Shown here: piece by piece, positions 55,280 to 63,882 of the stretch
Layout: each line of letters starts with the position of its first letter
Numbering within the stretch: position 1 is the stretch's first letter
Origin: CAWIDU01 sp963835055
GTDB taxonomy: Bacteria; Patescibacteriota; Saccharimonadia; Saccharimonadales; UBA4665
Assembly (NCBI GenBank): GCA_963835055.1
Contig: CAWIDU010000001.1
Location: forward strand, 372,001 to 436,000
DNA: 64,000 nt
Direction of reading: 5' to 3'
The notes under the pieces: model-generated
What the model saw: the letters and a program-made list of their open reading frames with translations, nothing else
Told to the model about the DNA's origin: nothing
Databases searched by the model: none
Made by a program: the position numbers and the translations under genes

Positions 55280-56098
55280 ATGAGTGAGATTGAACAGAGA
55301 CGTAGTTTAATACCAGAAGATTTGGCCGTACAGGTTGATGCTGCTACCGAAGCATATGAGCACGCAGTTGAACTACGAAGAGCCTTAGTGGCAGTGCAGC
55401 ACTTGGAAGGTGTCACCGTAGACCGCGAGGTGGCTTACGGCGGACTAGCTCGGATTATCAATGAACAAGACCGCCTTATTCACGCCGGCACGATAGTCGA
55501 TCCGCGTGAACTTATGACAGATGGACAAATAAAGCGCATGGAGCGATTAACAAACAGAGTAGCCGATAAGCTAGTCCTGGACCCCGAAGAATTTGTGGTA
55601 GTCCGTCAGCCTTTGTATCATTATCACCGCGAGGAGAGTAGGTTTACTACCGTTTATGCTGGTTTGGGAGGCGTGCCAGTAGAAACTCCCTTTAAGCTTA
55701 TGGGTGGTCTGCAAACTGTGGGTATCCAAGGCGGGACACTGCCACGTTTCCGCCGTTCACGTCGGGCAGATTACTCAGTTGAGTTTGAAGATGGCTCGAT
55801 AGACACTCGTCGACCAATGGATGGAGATTTATACAAAGCATTTATTGCTGAGCTTAAAGCTCGCGACGAAGGGCCATTACCGGATAGCCCCCAAGCTGGC
55901 GGCGGTGGCCGCGAAGGTCATACTAGCACAGTTCTAACGGGGGTGCAGAAGCAGCGATTAGGCGATTACGCAGCTACTATCCATGTTGGCACGGGTTATG
56001 TCGAGGCTGATGGCGCTGTTACGTTGTCCCATGCTCGCCAGCTGGAACACGACCCTTCGCTGGTCTGGCGTCCCGCGGCTCGCTTATCTTATTATTAA
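55280..56098 (+). CDS. Hypothetical protein, 272 aa
   Basis: A soluble protein. The first 110 residues are Glu/Arg/Ala-rich and likely coiled or helical (VDAATEAYEHAVELRRAL). The middle has a mixed beta character (FTTVYAGLGGVPVETPFKLM) and a Gly-rich linker lies near residue 215. No cysteines in clusters and no membrane segment. The frame could begin 8 codons earlier at 55256, but ATG 55280 lies 7 nt after a consensus promoter, implying a leaderless mRNA. Its 3' end faces the convergent HExxH gene 4 nt away. Family not recognised. Confidence 0.65.
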   Translation: MSEIEQRRSLIPEDLAVQVDAATEAYEHAVELRRALVAVQHLEGVTVDREVAYGGLARIINEQDRLIHAGTIVDPRELMTDGQIKRMERLTNRVADKLVLDPEEFVVVRQPLYHYHREESRFTTVYAGLGGVPVETPFKLMGGLQTVGIQGGTLPRFRRSRRADYSVEFEDGSIDTRRPMDGDLYKAFIAELKARDEGPLPDSPQAGGGGREGHTSTVLTGVQKQRLGDYAATIHVGTGYVEADGAVTLSHARQLEHDPSLVWRPAARLSYY

Positions 56099-56102
56099 AT
56101 TT

Positions 56103-56603
56103 TTATATCAAATCGTTGGCTAGGTGGAGGTTGACTGATTGGTCGACGTTCTTGGTGGAGCGGTAGGCGCGGGCGAAGCGGCTGGCTGTGACGCGCCAAG
56201 TGGTGTGGCAATTGTGACAACGATAGTGGACAAAATCTCCCTGTTGGAGGGCTTTGGTGCTGCAGGTGGGGCAGATGCTGCGCTTGTACAGCCAGTCGCG
56301 GTAAGTGTCTAGGCAGTCCTGGATGTGGTCTTCGTCGATGGTGAGCTCAAGGCTGGTGGCCAGTTCGCGGGCTTTTTCCCAGGCGGCTATCTCTAGTCTG
56401 AGCAGCTCGAAATCAGCCTTGTAGGTGGTATGTTCTAGTAGGGCGTGGCCGGTTTCGTGAAGCAGTGACCAAGTGGCGCGCCGGCCGCGGGCCGGATCTT
56501 TGTAAATAACTTCGTCGGTCTCCGGCGACCAGGAAAACTGGCTGCCGGCCCGGAAGCGCAGCTTGGGGAATTGGGCCTGCAGGGTTTCAATGAGCGGCTG
56601 CAT
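56103..56603 (-). CDS. HExxH zinc metallopeptidase-like protein with zinc ribbon, 166 aa
   Basis: Residues near 50 read LLHETGHALLEH, the HExxH zinc-peptidase motif in a setting like ImmA/IrrE or SprT-type proteins. The C-terminal third carries CPTC...CHNC, a zinc ribbon, followed by a basic tail. The combination resembles SprT-like or IrrE-like regulators that bind nucleic acid. The ATG at 56603 is chosen over 56639 because it begins the conserved-looking MQPLIETLQAQFPKL. The first 17 nt overlap the 3' end of the ROK kinase gene, so the two are an operon with coupled translation. The substrate is unknown. Confidence 0.7.
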   Translation of the reverse strand: MQPLIETLQAQFPKLRFRAGSQFSWSPETDEVIYKDPARGRRATWSLLHETGHALLEHTTYKADFELLRLEIAAWEKARELATSLELTIDEDHIQDCLDTYRDWLYKRSICPTCSTKALQQGDFVHYRCHNCHTTWRVTASRFARAYRSTKNVDQSVNLHLANDLI

Positions 56604-57411
56604 GGTCGAAACTCCGTTTGGCGAGATCGTAGCAACCATAAATGACGGCTTCTTCGGGCCGCTCGGCAGCGCGCAGTGGCGGAATCGGCACTAGCGGCAA
56701 ATGGTATTTCTTCAATTCAATTTCTACTAGGTGGCCGTACTTGCCGAAGTGGGCGCCGACGCTGCCGCCGAAGACGATGACTTCCGGCTCGGTGATGGCG
56801 ATCAGCTCAATCAAACCTTTTGCCAGGTCGCGGGCGATGGCTTGCCAGGTTTTCTCATCGGTGATGTCTTGAGCTTTCTTGCCATAGCGCGCCACAATGG
56901 CTCGACCGGAGGCGAAACTTTCCCAGTCAACGCGCTTGCCTTGATGCTCAACCATGATGTCAGTTCCGCCATGATCACCGATCGAAGTATCAATTACGCC
57001 GTCAACCACCAAGGCGTAACCGATACCGGTGCTGACGGTGACGTAGAGAACTTTATGATATTTGCCTTCCAGCAGTAGCGCCTCTGAGAGTCCGGCTAGC
57101 TTGGCATCATTTTCAATCACTATCGGACAGTCAAAAATCCGCTCCATGTCGGCCTGGACCGGGACGTCTTGCCAGGGAAGGGTACCGGCTGCAAAGCGCC
57201 GTCCATGCTTGCGGTCGATCAGCCCAGTAACGCCGACGCCACCAGCTTGAAAGTCTTGAGTCTTGAAATGGGCTAGCTGATGCCGTAATTCTAAGAGAAA
57301 GTGGCTATAATTCTTAGATGTGGGGAATTCGGACTCTTCGGTCACTACGCCGTGCTGGTCGAAGACCGCCAGCAGCGTCTTGGTCCCGCCGATATCAACC
57401 CCCACGTACAT
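56587..57411 (-). CDS. ROK family sugar kinase-like protein
   Basis: A 274-aa protein with the N-terminal phosphate-binding motif VGVDIGGTKTLLAVF, the sugar-site segment IENDAKLAGLSEA containing the catalytic-base Asp, a VSTGIGYALVVDG strand and the second phosphate loop FGGSVG. The Cys-rich zinc motif found in many ROK kinases and repressors is missing; the equivalent place reads DHGGTDIMVEHQ. No DNA-binding helix-turn-helix is present, so it is the enzyme type, perhaps a glucokinase or N-acetylhexosamine kinase. The start at 57411 lies 6 nt after TATGAT on the minus strand, a leaderless arrangement, and an upstream extension to 57453 is therefore unlikely. Confidence 0.85.
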   Translation of the reverse strand: MYVGVDIGGTKTLLAVFDQHGVVTEESEFPTSKNYSHFLLELRHQLAHFKTQDFQAGGVGVTGLIDRKHGRRFAAGTLPWQDVPVQADMERIFDCPIVIENDAKLAGLSEALLLEGKYHKVLYVTVSTGIGYALVVDGVIDTSIGDHGGTDIMVEHQGKRVDWESFASGRAIVARYGKKAQDITDEKTWQAIARDLAKGLIELIAITEPEVIVFGGSVGAHFGKYGHLVEIELKKYHLPLVPIPPLRAAERPEEAVIYGCYDLAKRSFDHAAAH

Positions 57412-57416
57412 AGTGT

Positions 57417-57422
57417 TATCAT
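57417..57422. promoter_or_regulatory. Shared two-way -10 box
   Basis: TATCAT on the plus strand reads ATGATA on the minus strand. With neighbouring bases it provides TATGAT (57422-57417 region) for the ROK gene and TATCAT for the divergent gene at 57455. The two genes start within 45 nt of each other. Confidence 0.5.
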
Positions 57423-57454
57423 AGCAAACATTGGATGGGCAGAATAGGAACATC

Positions 57455-58708
57455 GTGGAAGTAATTCCGCCTCAGGATTTTCAGTTCGAATTCGCGACTG
57501 GCTTCGTCCATACCACCCCTGAGTGGATGGCTCGGGTGGAGGCCGGCGAAGCCCCGCGCAACCTGCTGCAGCTGCGTGAATTGGGCCGGTTGATGGTTCT
57601 TGGTGCCACAGCAGAAAATCAAGTGCTGATTCCGTTAAAAGAAGTACTTCTGGAGCCTGAACATCAAACGTCAATCAAAGCTTCTAGCAACAAGCTTTTA
57701 AGTACTAGAGATTGGTACCGCGACGATTTTATAAATTATGGCCGCTGGCTCGACGCTATTACGCGTGATCCCGGAGAAGAATTTTCCAAAGTCGGCATGC
57801 CTATTATTAAACGTGCCCACAAATTAGGTCTTGGCGCATCCGACCAAGCTATTAGGCGTTCTGGCCGAGGTACATCACCCTTCACATCACTACCTGAATT
57901 CTATGAGGCGTGCGACTTCATCCCCATACAACATCGTTACGCAGCCATTACTAAGGAACAACTTGCCGATTATGCCGAAGATGTCCTCTTGTTTGTTCTC
58001 AGCCAGCCTTCTAAGAAAGATAGCGAATATCGTAACCTGATAACTGAGCTGGCTCTTCGGGCCACAAACGGAGAGGGCCCTTCGATTAATGTTTTTAAGC
58101 GAGTGGGCGGTTCGGTAATGAAAGTCTTAGAGTCCAAAGGCTATATAGAAATCCGCAATATGCAGCCCCGTGATTATTACAGGCTTGGGTGGAGATTTAA
58201 GTTGACCAACGGTGCAGACCCAACGCCTGAGGCCTTTGACTTTTTAGCAAAGACAAAACGAACACCTCTCGCACGGCATATTCAGGAAAAATTTGGCTGG
58301 GACGCCTACCTTAAGGGTGTAAGAGCAGATTATGAGAAAGAGTTTGGAAAAGTCTTGAGAAGTGAGGCTAGGAAAACAAAACAAGATGTGACGCTAAATA
58401 AACTCCCAGCCTACGTTATAGATAGGAATGAGCCTCAAGATATTGTTTTTCGACGAGCTAAATGGATGCTAGTTAATGAGTTATTGCCAAAACTTGACCA
58501 GTCTGTAAAAAAACTTATCGTCACCTGTGTAGATGTACCGAATCTGGAGATGGCACTTTCTACCATTAGCGAAGTTGATAAGTATGATATTAGAGACGCA
58601 GCCAGTAACTTAAAAATTGTTGAAGACTTGTGGCCGACTAAGCCTCAAGCGCATTGGCCATACCTAAAAGTTCCAAAAGAACTATTGAGTAAGGCTCAGA
58701 GGCCATAA
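57455..58708 (+). CDS. Hypothetical protein, about 417 aa
   Basis: A soluble alpha/beta protein beginning MEVIPPQDFQFEFATGFVHT (GTG start) and ending KELLSKAQRP. It has a charged central part (DYYRLGWRFKLTNGADPTPEAFD) and a Lys-rich region near 300. No membrane segment, cysteine cluster or catalytic motif is visible to me. GTG 57455 has AGGA upstream at a short spacing; a TTG at 57431 in the same frame, 8 nt after TATCAT, is the alternative. It is transcribed divergently from the ROK kinase. Function unknown. Confidence 0.65.
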   Translation: MEVIPPQDFQFEFATGFVHTTPEWMARVEAGEAPRNLLQLRELGRLMVLGATAENQVLIPLKEVLLEPEHQTSIKASSNKLLSTRDWYRDDFINYGRWLDAITRDPGEEFSKVGMPIIKRAHKLGLGASDQAIRRSGRGTSPFTSLPEFYEACDFIPIQHRYAAITKEQLADYAEDVLLFVLSQPSKKDSEYRNLITELALRATNGEGPSINVFKRVGGSVMKVLESKGYIEIRNMQPRDYYRLGWRFKLTNGADPTPEAFDFLAKTKRTPLARHIQEKFGWDAYLKGVRADYEKEFGKVLRSEARKTKQDVTLNKLPAYVIDRNEPQDIVFRRAKWMLVNELLPKLDQSVKKLIVTCVDVPNLEMALSTISEVDKYDIRDAASNLKIVEDLWPTKPQAHWPYLKVPKELLSKAQRP

Positions 58709-58712
58709 CGGA

Positions 58713-58741
58713 TTGATAGAAGCTAAAATTTATGTTATCAT
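58713..58741 (+). promoter_or_regulatory. Promoter of the 183-aa gene
   Basis: TTGATA (58713-58718), a 17-nt spacer and TATCAT (58736-58741). The leader of about 59 nt holds an inverted repeat CTCGGGA/TCCCGAG (58770-58784), and ACCT/AGGT (58788-58791 with 58797-58800) places the Shine-Dalgarno in a small hairpin. Confidence 0.6.
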
Positions 58742-58806
58742 AAGTCATCTTTCCATGGTGGATTGATCCCTCGGGAATCCCGAGCGTACCTTTCGGAGGT
58801 TAAGAA

Positions 58807-59358
58807 ATGTCGAGTTTTGTCGGTCTGACACCAGCCCTCTGCGAACAAGCGCTGAGAATCATCAAGCCAGCCATTCAGGGAGCAATGAATGATCAAATCG
58901 TCAATCGTCGAGTAGGTCACCTGATCGTACTGGACCCCATAATTCCGCGCGAACCAAGGTTTAAGAACTGGAGCCTGAAACAGGATTCACCGTTCCGCGA
59001 ACTCGTACTCTTCGAGTACAGCTTCGGTTTAACCGAAGCCTGGACAGCTCGATATGACGAGATAGCAAGCGCCAAGGCCTATGCCAGCTGGAAAACTGGA
59101 CTGCCGGCGCAGCTCATCCAACAAGTTGCACCGTACCTCTACGAAGAGGGCTGGACCAAATGGGGCGGCAGTGCTGTCGGCGAGGGTGGCCTAGTGGTCG
59201 CATTTAGCGGCGTCGAGGCCTACTTCGACCAAATGTTCTCGGAAATGATGCTGGCCGCTATCAAGGCAGTCTGTTTGCACGAGATGTTCAAGAAGCCCGA
59301 CGGCGTCATGGCCTGTGAAGGTTCGTTCCTCGGTCAACTGACTGCACCCTCCAACTGA
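58807..59358 (+). CDS. Hypothetical protein, 183 aa
   Basis: A soluble protein with SD GGAGGT 6 nt before the ATG, one of the few leadered first genes here. The C-terminal half (KWGGSAVGEGGLVVAFSGVE, then a helix with MMLAAIKAVCLHEMF) distantly recalls the GlcG/HbpS fold, but the match is not strong enough to name. Two cysteines only. The structured leader upstream and a strong terminator downstream make it a single-gene unit that may be regulated at translation. Confidence 0.65.
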   Translation: MSSFVGLTPALCEQALRIIKPAIQGAMNDQIVNRRVGHLIVLDPIIPREPRFKNWSLKQDSPFRELVLFEYSFGLTEAWTARYDEIASAKAYASWKTGLPAQLIQQVAPYLYEEGWTKWGGSAVGEGGLVVAFSGVEAYFDQMFSEMMLAAIKAVCLHEMFKKPDGVMACEGSFLGQLTAPSN

Positions 59359-59379
59359 TCTCCAACCCATGGAAAGCAC

Positions 59380-59454
59380 GGACCCGCAAACACACTTTGG
59401 CACCCGCCATTGTTTCGCCCTTAGGCGATTAAGTGTTTGCCGGGTCCTGTTTTT
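59380..59454 (+). terminator. Terminator after the 183-aa gene
   Basis: GGACCCGCAAACAC (from 59380) pairs with GTGTTTGCCGGGTCC (59433-59447) with a one-base bulge, and TGTTTTTC follows. A smaller hairpin (TCGCC/GGCGA) sits in the loop. Confidence 0.85.
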
Positions 59455-59487
59455 CTTTACTCACGCTGTTAAATAAACGTAACCGTT

Positions 59488-59516
59488 TTGACTTTTAATA
59501 TCCACTCATTCACTAT
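59488..59516 (+). promoter_or_regulatory. Promoter of the pilin-like gene
   Basis: TTGACT (59488-59493), a 17-nt spacer and CACTAT (59511-59516), 6 nt before the ATG at 59523. Confidence 0.65.
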
Positions 59517-59522
59517 GAGCAT

Positions 59523-60089
59523 ATGAAAGAAGAAGCAAACGGCTTCAGCCTGGTTGAAATATTGCTTTTTCTAGCCGTCGTTGGCGTGATTTGCGTCGCA
59601 GGGTGGTATGTTATTAAGTCTAACAATGACGCCGACAAAAAAGAGATAAATACCCGGACGTTTACCTCACTAACTTCCACGTCTGACAATCCGATAATTC
59701 AGGAATTTATTACGGGCATGCAGGACAAGAATCAGGCGTTGACCTTCCAGCTGCAAAGCTCGGCGTTCACCCAACTCCTCAGCCAGCATTCTGGGACGGG
59801 CAAGTCGGATTTCTACGATGTTTGCTGGAAAGTTGCGCCGCCCATCTGTTCGGAGTTCTTCGGCAGTACGACCGCTCTGGCCCATGCCAAGATGACCAGT
59901 AACTACGATCCTGGTACCGTCAATACGCCATCGGTCCAAGCGGCGGTTGAGGAAGACTTCACTATTCCAAGTACCAGTGGTAAGGGCACCGCAGAACTCG
60001 ACATTACGGCCATTCATCAACCGAACACCACCTGGCAAATTGATAATATAGAGATGAGTGATCCAGGCTATCCCATACCCTTCAACTGA
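59523..60089 (+). CDS. Type IV pilin-like protein, 188 aa
   Basis: The N-terminus is a class III prepilin signal: a short charged leader KEEAN, the cleavage site G7-F8, Glu at mature position 5 (FSLVE), then a hydrophobic helix ILLFLAVVGVICVAGWYVI. A prepilin peptidase should cleave after Gly7. The rest is an exported globular domain with two cysteines (DVCWKVAPPICSEF) that could form a disulfide. Saccharibacteria use type IV pili for host attachment and DNA uptake; with comM at 3521 a link to transformation is plausible but unproven. No pilus assembly genes are adjacent. The mRNA is probably leaderless. Confidence 0.82.
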   Translation: MKEEANGFSLVEILLFLAVVGVICVAGWYVIKSNNDADKKEINTRTFTSLTSTSDNPIIQEFITGMQDKNQALTFQLQSSAFTQLLSQHSGTGKSDFYDVCWKVAPPICSEFFGSTTALAHAKMTSNYDPGTVNTPSVQAAVEEDFTIPSTSGKGTAELDITAIHQPNTTWQIDNIEMSDPGYPIPFN

Positions 60090-60090
60090 C

Positions 60091-60119
60091 TTTACTTAAC
60101 ACCCCTCATCAGATATAAT
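60091..60119 (+). promoter_or_regulatory. rpsA promoter
   Basis: TTTACT (60091-60096), a 17-nt spacer and TATAAT (60114-60119). The leader to ATG 60215 is about 90 nt with GAGGG before the start. Confidence 0.7.
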
Positions 60120-60214
60120 GAAAGGTAATCTTGTGACAATTTAATCGTCGGTGCTTACGGGCCACCGCGGACATTGCCACTGGAAATACATTTATGGAGG
60201 AGTTAGAGGGAATT

Positions 60215-61366
60215 ATGGCGAATAAAACTGCAAGCGCAACTGCAACTAAAGCTATGACTATGGACGAATTGCTGGCCACCAGCGAGGTTACCGGTTTGAA
60301 CACTGGCGACGTTGTTGACGGGACAGTTACGGCCATTCGCAAGAATGAAATCTGGGTCGACCTCGGCGCCCGCGGCGTCGGCGTGGTCATGCGCCGCGAA
60401 ATCGGCCACGGCCAAGAGCTCTAGAAGTTGGCCAAACAGTAACTGTTAGCGTCGTCGATCCAGAAATGGACGAGGGCCATGCTCTACTAAGCATGAAGCG
60501 GGCCGTCAAAGACCGCGGCTGGGACGAACTGCAGCGCATCCACGAAGCCAACGAAATTGTCGAAGTGCGTGCCTTATGACGCCAACCGTGGCGGATCTGC
60601 TGGTCGAGCTGGAAGGCATTCGCGGCTTCTTGCCGGTGTCCCAACTGGCAGCTGGGCATTATCCGCGGGTCACCGGTGCTGATAAGGACGAAATCTTACA
60701 GAAGCTGCACGCCCTGACTAACAAGCCCCTGCGCGTCCGCGTGCTGGACGTCAGCCGCAAAGACAACAAGCTGATTTTCTCGGAAAAGGAAGCCGTCAAG
60801 GATGACATGCAGGCTGCGTTTCGCCGAGCTCAAGGTCGGTGACACCGTCGAAGGCATGGTTACTGGCGTGATTGATTTCGGCGCTTTCGTCAACGTCGAT
60901 GGCATCGAGGGGTTGATCCATATTTCGCGAGATTTCTTGGGAGCGCGTCGACAATCCGCGCAACTACGTCAAAGTCGGCGAGACAGTCAAGGCCAAGATT
61001 ATCGCCATCGACAAGGATCGCCTGAGCCTTAAGCCTCAAGCAAATGAGTGAAGATCCGTGGCTGGAGCAGGTCAAGGCCTTTAAGAAGGGCGATATGGTC
61101 GAGGGCAAAGTAACGCGCATCACGCCGTTCGGCGCTTTCGTGCAGCTATCAGCCCAGTCGTCGAAGCCCTGGTCCACGTTTCGGAAATGAGCGACGACGA
61201 GGCCGTTGACCCAGAGAAGTTATTCCAGCTCAACGAGAAGAAGCAGTTCAAAGTGCTGGACATCGACACCGAGAACCGCAAAATCGCCCTGTCGCTGAAA
61301 GAGCCGCCAAAGCCAAGACCGCTAACGAAAACCGCTGCTAAGGCGAAGAAGTCCGAAGTAGAGTAG
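60215..61366 (+). CDS. rpsA: 30S ribosomal protein S1, broken by several indels
   Basis: Four S1 (OB-fold) repeats are readable: GDVVDGTVTAIRKNEIWVDL, then VEVR...LLVELEGIRGFLPVSQL, GDTVEGMVTGVIDFGAFVNV and GDMVEGKVTRITPFGAFVQL. S1 delivers mRNA to the ribosome. The frame breaks near 60423, 60567, 60588, 60824, 60925, 61031 and 61155, mostly single-base gains, so no continuous ORF exists. After correction the protein is about 380 aa, ending in a Lys/Ala tail, which is short compared with six-domain S1 but common in CPR. ATG 60215 is chosen over 60194, which would place the GGAG inside the gene. As for gyrA, error is likelier than loss. Confidence 0.85.
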
Positions 61367-61414
61367 CACGTTTCACCCATTAGAGCTTAACTAAGCCAGA
61401 AAGGAGCGACGATC

Positions 61415-63190
61415 ATGGCCGACTGAACCACCGAACCCACCACGACCATCGAAATCGAAGACATGATCACCGTCGGCACTCTGGCCGAGCGTTTGTCGAT
61501 TCCGGTCACGCGGCTAATCGGCGAGCTGATGAAGAACGGCGTCATGGCGACGGTCAACGAGCGGATTGATTTTGATACGGCCCAGATTATTGTCGAAGAG
61601 CTGGCTTGGTATTGAGCTGACCAGAAAGCAGAGCTGCCGAGAAGCGACCGGCCCGCGAGAAAGCCAGTGCCAGCGACAAAGCTGCAGCCCGTCCGCCAGT
61701 GGTGGCCGTCATGGGCCATGTTGACCACGGCAAAACCTAGCTGCTGGACGCCATTCGCGGCGCTAATGTTGTCGACGGCGAGGCCGGCGGCATCACCCAG
61801 CAATTCGGCCTACCAGGTCGAGCATGACGGCCGACATTAACTTTCCTGGATACGCCGGGCCACGAGGCCTTCGCGGCCATCCGCGAGCACGGCGCCCTGC
61901 TGACCGACATCGTAATTATCGTCGTCGCCGCCGATGACGGCATCAAGCCGCAGACAATCGAAGCCATCCGTTTTGCCCGTAAAGCCGGCGTCAAAATCAT
62001 CGTCGCCACCAACAAGATCGATAAAGAGGGCGCCGACATCAACCGTGTCAAGCAGCAATTATCGAACACGATCTAATAATCGAAGAGTGGGGCGGCGACA
62101 CCGTCGTCCTGCCGGTCTCGGCCAAGACCAAGGATGGCATTCCGGAACTGCTCGACATGATTTTGCTGGTCACCGATGTCGAAGAATTGAAGGCTGACAT
62201 TGATGTACCGGCCCGCGGCCTGATTATTGAAGCCCACGTTGAACAGGGACGCGGCCCGGTCGCCCACGCCTGATCGAGGCCGGTCAGCTGAAGCCGGCGA
62301 TTTCATCGTCGCCGGCGGCAGCTATGCCAAGGTCCGCAATCTGGAAACTACCGATGGCAAGCCGCTCAAAGTCGCCACGCCGTCGATGCCGGTGGCCATA
62401 CTGGCTTCAAAACCTTACCGGAATTCGGCGATGAATTCGTGGCCGTGGCCAATGAGAAAGAAGCCCGCGCCCAGTCAGCCGGTACCGCTCAAACCGCCAA
62501 TCGGCCAGCATGGCCGCAGTGGACATCGGCAGCGCCGAGCTGATTCGCCTAATAAACCGCGACAACGAACTAGAAGAGTTCAACATTATTGTCAAAGCCG
62601 ATGTCCAGGGCTCGCTGACCTCTGTTATGGACAGCCTCAAGAGCCTCGGCACCGACGAAGTCGCCGTCCGCCTCGTCGGCGCTGGCATTGGACCAGTTAA
62701 CGAGAACGACCTGCATCTGGCCCACAGCTCCGGCGCTGTCATCTACGGCTTCAACGTCAACCTGCCGGCCAGCAGCAAGCAGCAAGCCGGCCGCGACAAG
62801 ATCCACGTCCGCCTCTACAAAGTGATTTACGAACTTATTGACGACGTTAAAGAAGAATTATCGAAGCGCCTGCGCCCAGAAATTATTGAAACCGAGCTCG
62901 GCCGCTTGATTGTTAAAGGCATCTTCAAGACTACCCGCACCGAAGTTATTTGTGGTGGCGAAGTCACCAATGGCAAACTAACGGTACCGGCCTTGGCCCG
63001 CGTCACCCGCGGCAAAGAAGCACTCATGGACGTCGAAGTCACCGGCCTGAAACGCGGCCCGGCCGAGGCCAAAGAAGTCGTCGAAGGCGAGATGTGTGGC
63101 ATGAGCCTCATGACGCCCAAAAGATTAGATTTGCAAGAAGGCGACCGCATCGACGTTTTCACCCGTGCCGCCGTCGACCGCACGCTCTAA
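61415..63190 (+). CDS. infB: Translation initiation factor IF-2, with in-frame stops and many indels
   Basis: The GTPase that brings initiator tRNA to the ribosome. Visible parts are the N-terminal IF2 segment (VGTLAERLSIPVTRLIGELM), G1 GHVDHGKT, G3 DTPGHEAF, G4 NKID, G5 SAK, and an intact C-terminal half from 62510 (FNIIVKADVQGSLTSVMDSL to the end). AAGGAG precedes ATG 61415. The fourth codon is TGA (61424-61426), and TAG (61738-61740) replaces the Ser/Thr codon after GKT in the P-loop. Frames shift near 61605, 61640, 61800, 61830, 62055, 62272, 62295, 62408 and 62505, here mostly base losses. Corrected length is about 590 aa, a short IF-2 as expected for CPR. An error-laden but probably functional gene. 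Confidence 0.85.
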
Positions 63191-63256
63191 AACTAGGCGG
63201 GATTTCTTACAGATTTATGCCAGAAAATGGTACAATACAGGGACGAAAGTACAATC

Positions 63257-63877
63257 ATGATCAAGATTGACAACAGTTTATTAGACGAAATCGGCCTGGG
63301 CGGCTTGCCAGAGGCCGAGAAGAGTAGTTTCTTGAAGCACGTTTATGAAACGCTGGAAATGCGCGTCGGTATTCGCCTAGCCGACCAGATGAGCAACGAG
63401 CAGCTCGACGAGTTCGAGCGCTACTTCGAAGCCAAGGACGACGCTGGCGCTTTCAAGTGGCTGGAGACCAACTTCCCGAATTATAAGGATATCGTCCAAC
63501 AGGAATTCGACAAATTAAGGGCCGAAGTCCAGCAGTCGGCGCCGCAAATCCTAGCCGCTAGCCAGGCTCAGGCCGCGAATCCCGGTCAAGCCGCCGCTAT
63601 GCCTGCCGCGCCGCCTCAAATGCCTCCTCAGGCCCTGGCTCCAGCCCCACAAACCCCGCAACCGCAACCAGCTTATAATCCAGCTCCTACCCCGGCTCCT
63701 ATGCCGCAACAACCAATGCCACAGGCTCCGGCTGCTCAGCCATACTTCCCACCAGCTCAGCCGATACAGGCCCAGCCGCCAGTTCAACCAGCCTTTAGTC
63801 CGCCGCTTCAAACACCTTACGCACCACCACAGTCCGACTTTCCGGCCCAGCAACCACCGGCTGGCCCCGGAATCTAA
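63257..63877 (+). CDS. DUF5663-type protein with Pro/Gln-rich tail, 206 aa
   Basis: Residues 1-80 match the DUF5663 pattern seen in many CPR genomes: IDNSLLDEIGLGGLPEAEK, then a helix YETLEMRVGIRLADQMSNEQ with a Leu-Asp-Glu-Phe end. From residue 100 the protein is almost entirely Pro, Ala and Gln, with short PAPQTPQPQPAY-type repeats, probably disordered. ATG 63257 begins the conserved part; the in-frame ATG at 63227 lies upstream. Function unknown; the tail may act as a flexible tether or interaction segment. Confidence 0.75.
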   Translation: MIKIDNSLLDEIGLGGLPEAEKSSFLKHVYETLEMRVGIRLADQMSNEQLDEFERYFEAKDDAGAFKWLETNFPNYKDIVQQEFDKLRAEVQQSAPQILAASQAQAANPGQAAAMPAAPPQMPPQALAPAPQTPQPQPAYNPAPTPAPMPQQPMPQAPAAQPYFPPAQPIQAQPPVQPAFSPPLQTPYAPPQSDFPAQQPPAGPGI

Positions 63878-63882
63878 ACTGC

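Noticed and set aside
61415..61740. Alternative genetic code (TGA or TAG read as sense)
   Set aside because: TGA and TAG end several intact genes in the window (for example 21233 and 9904), and infB also has many indels, so error is simpler.
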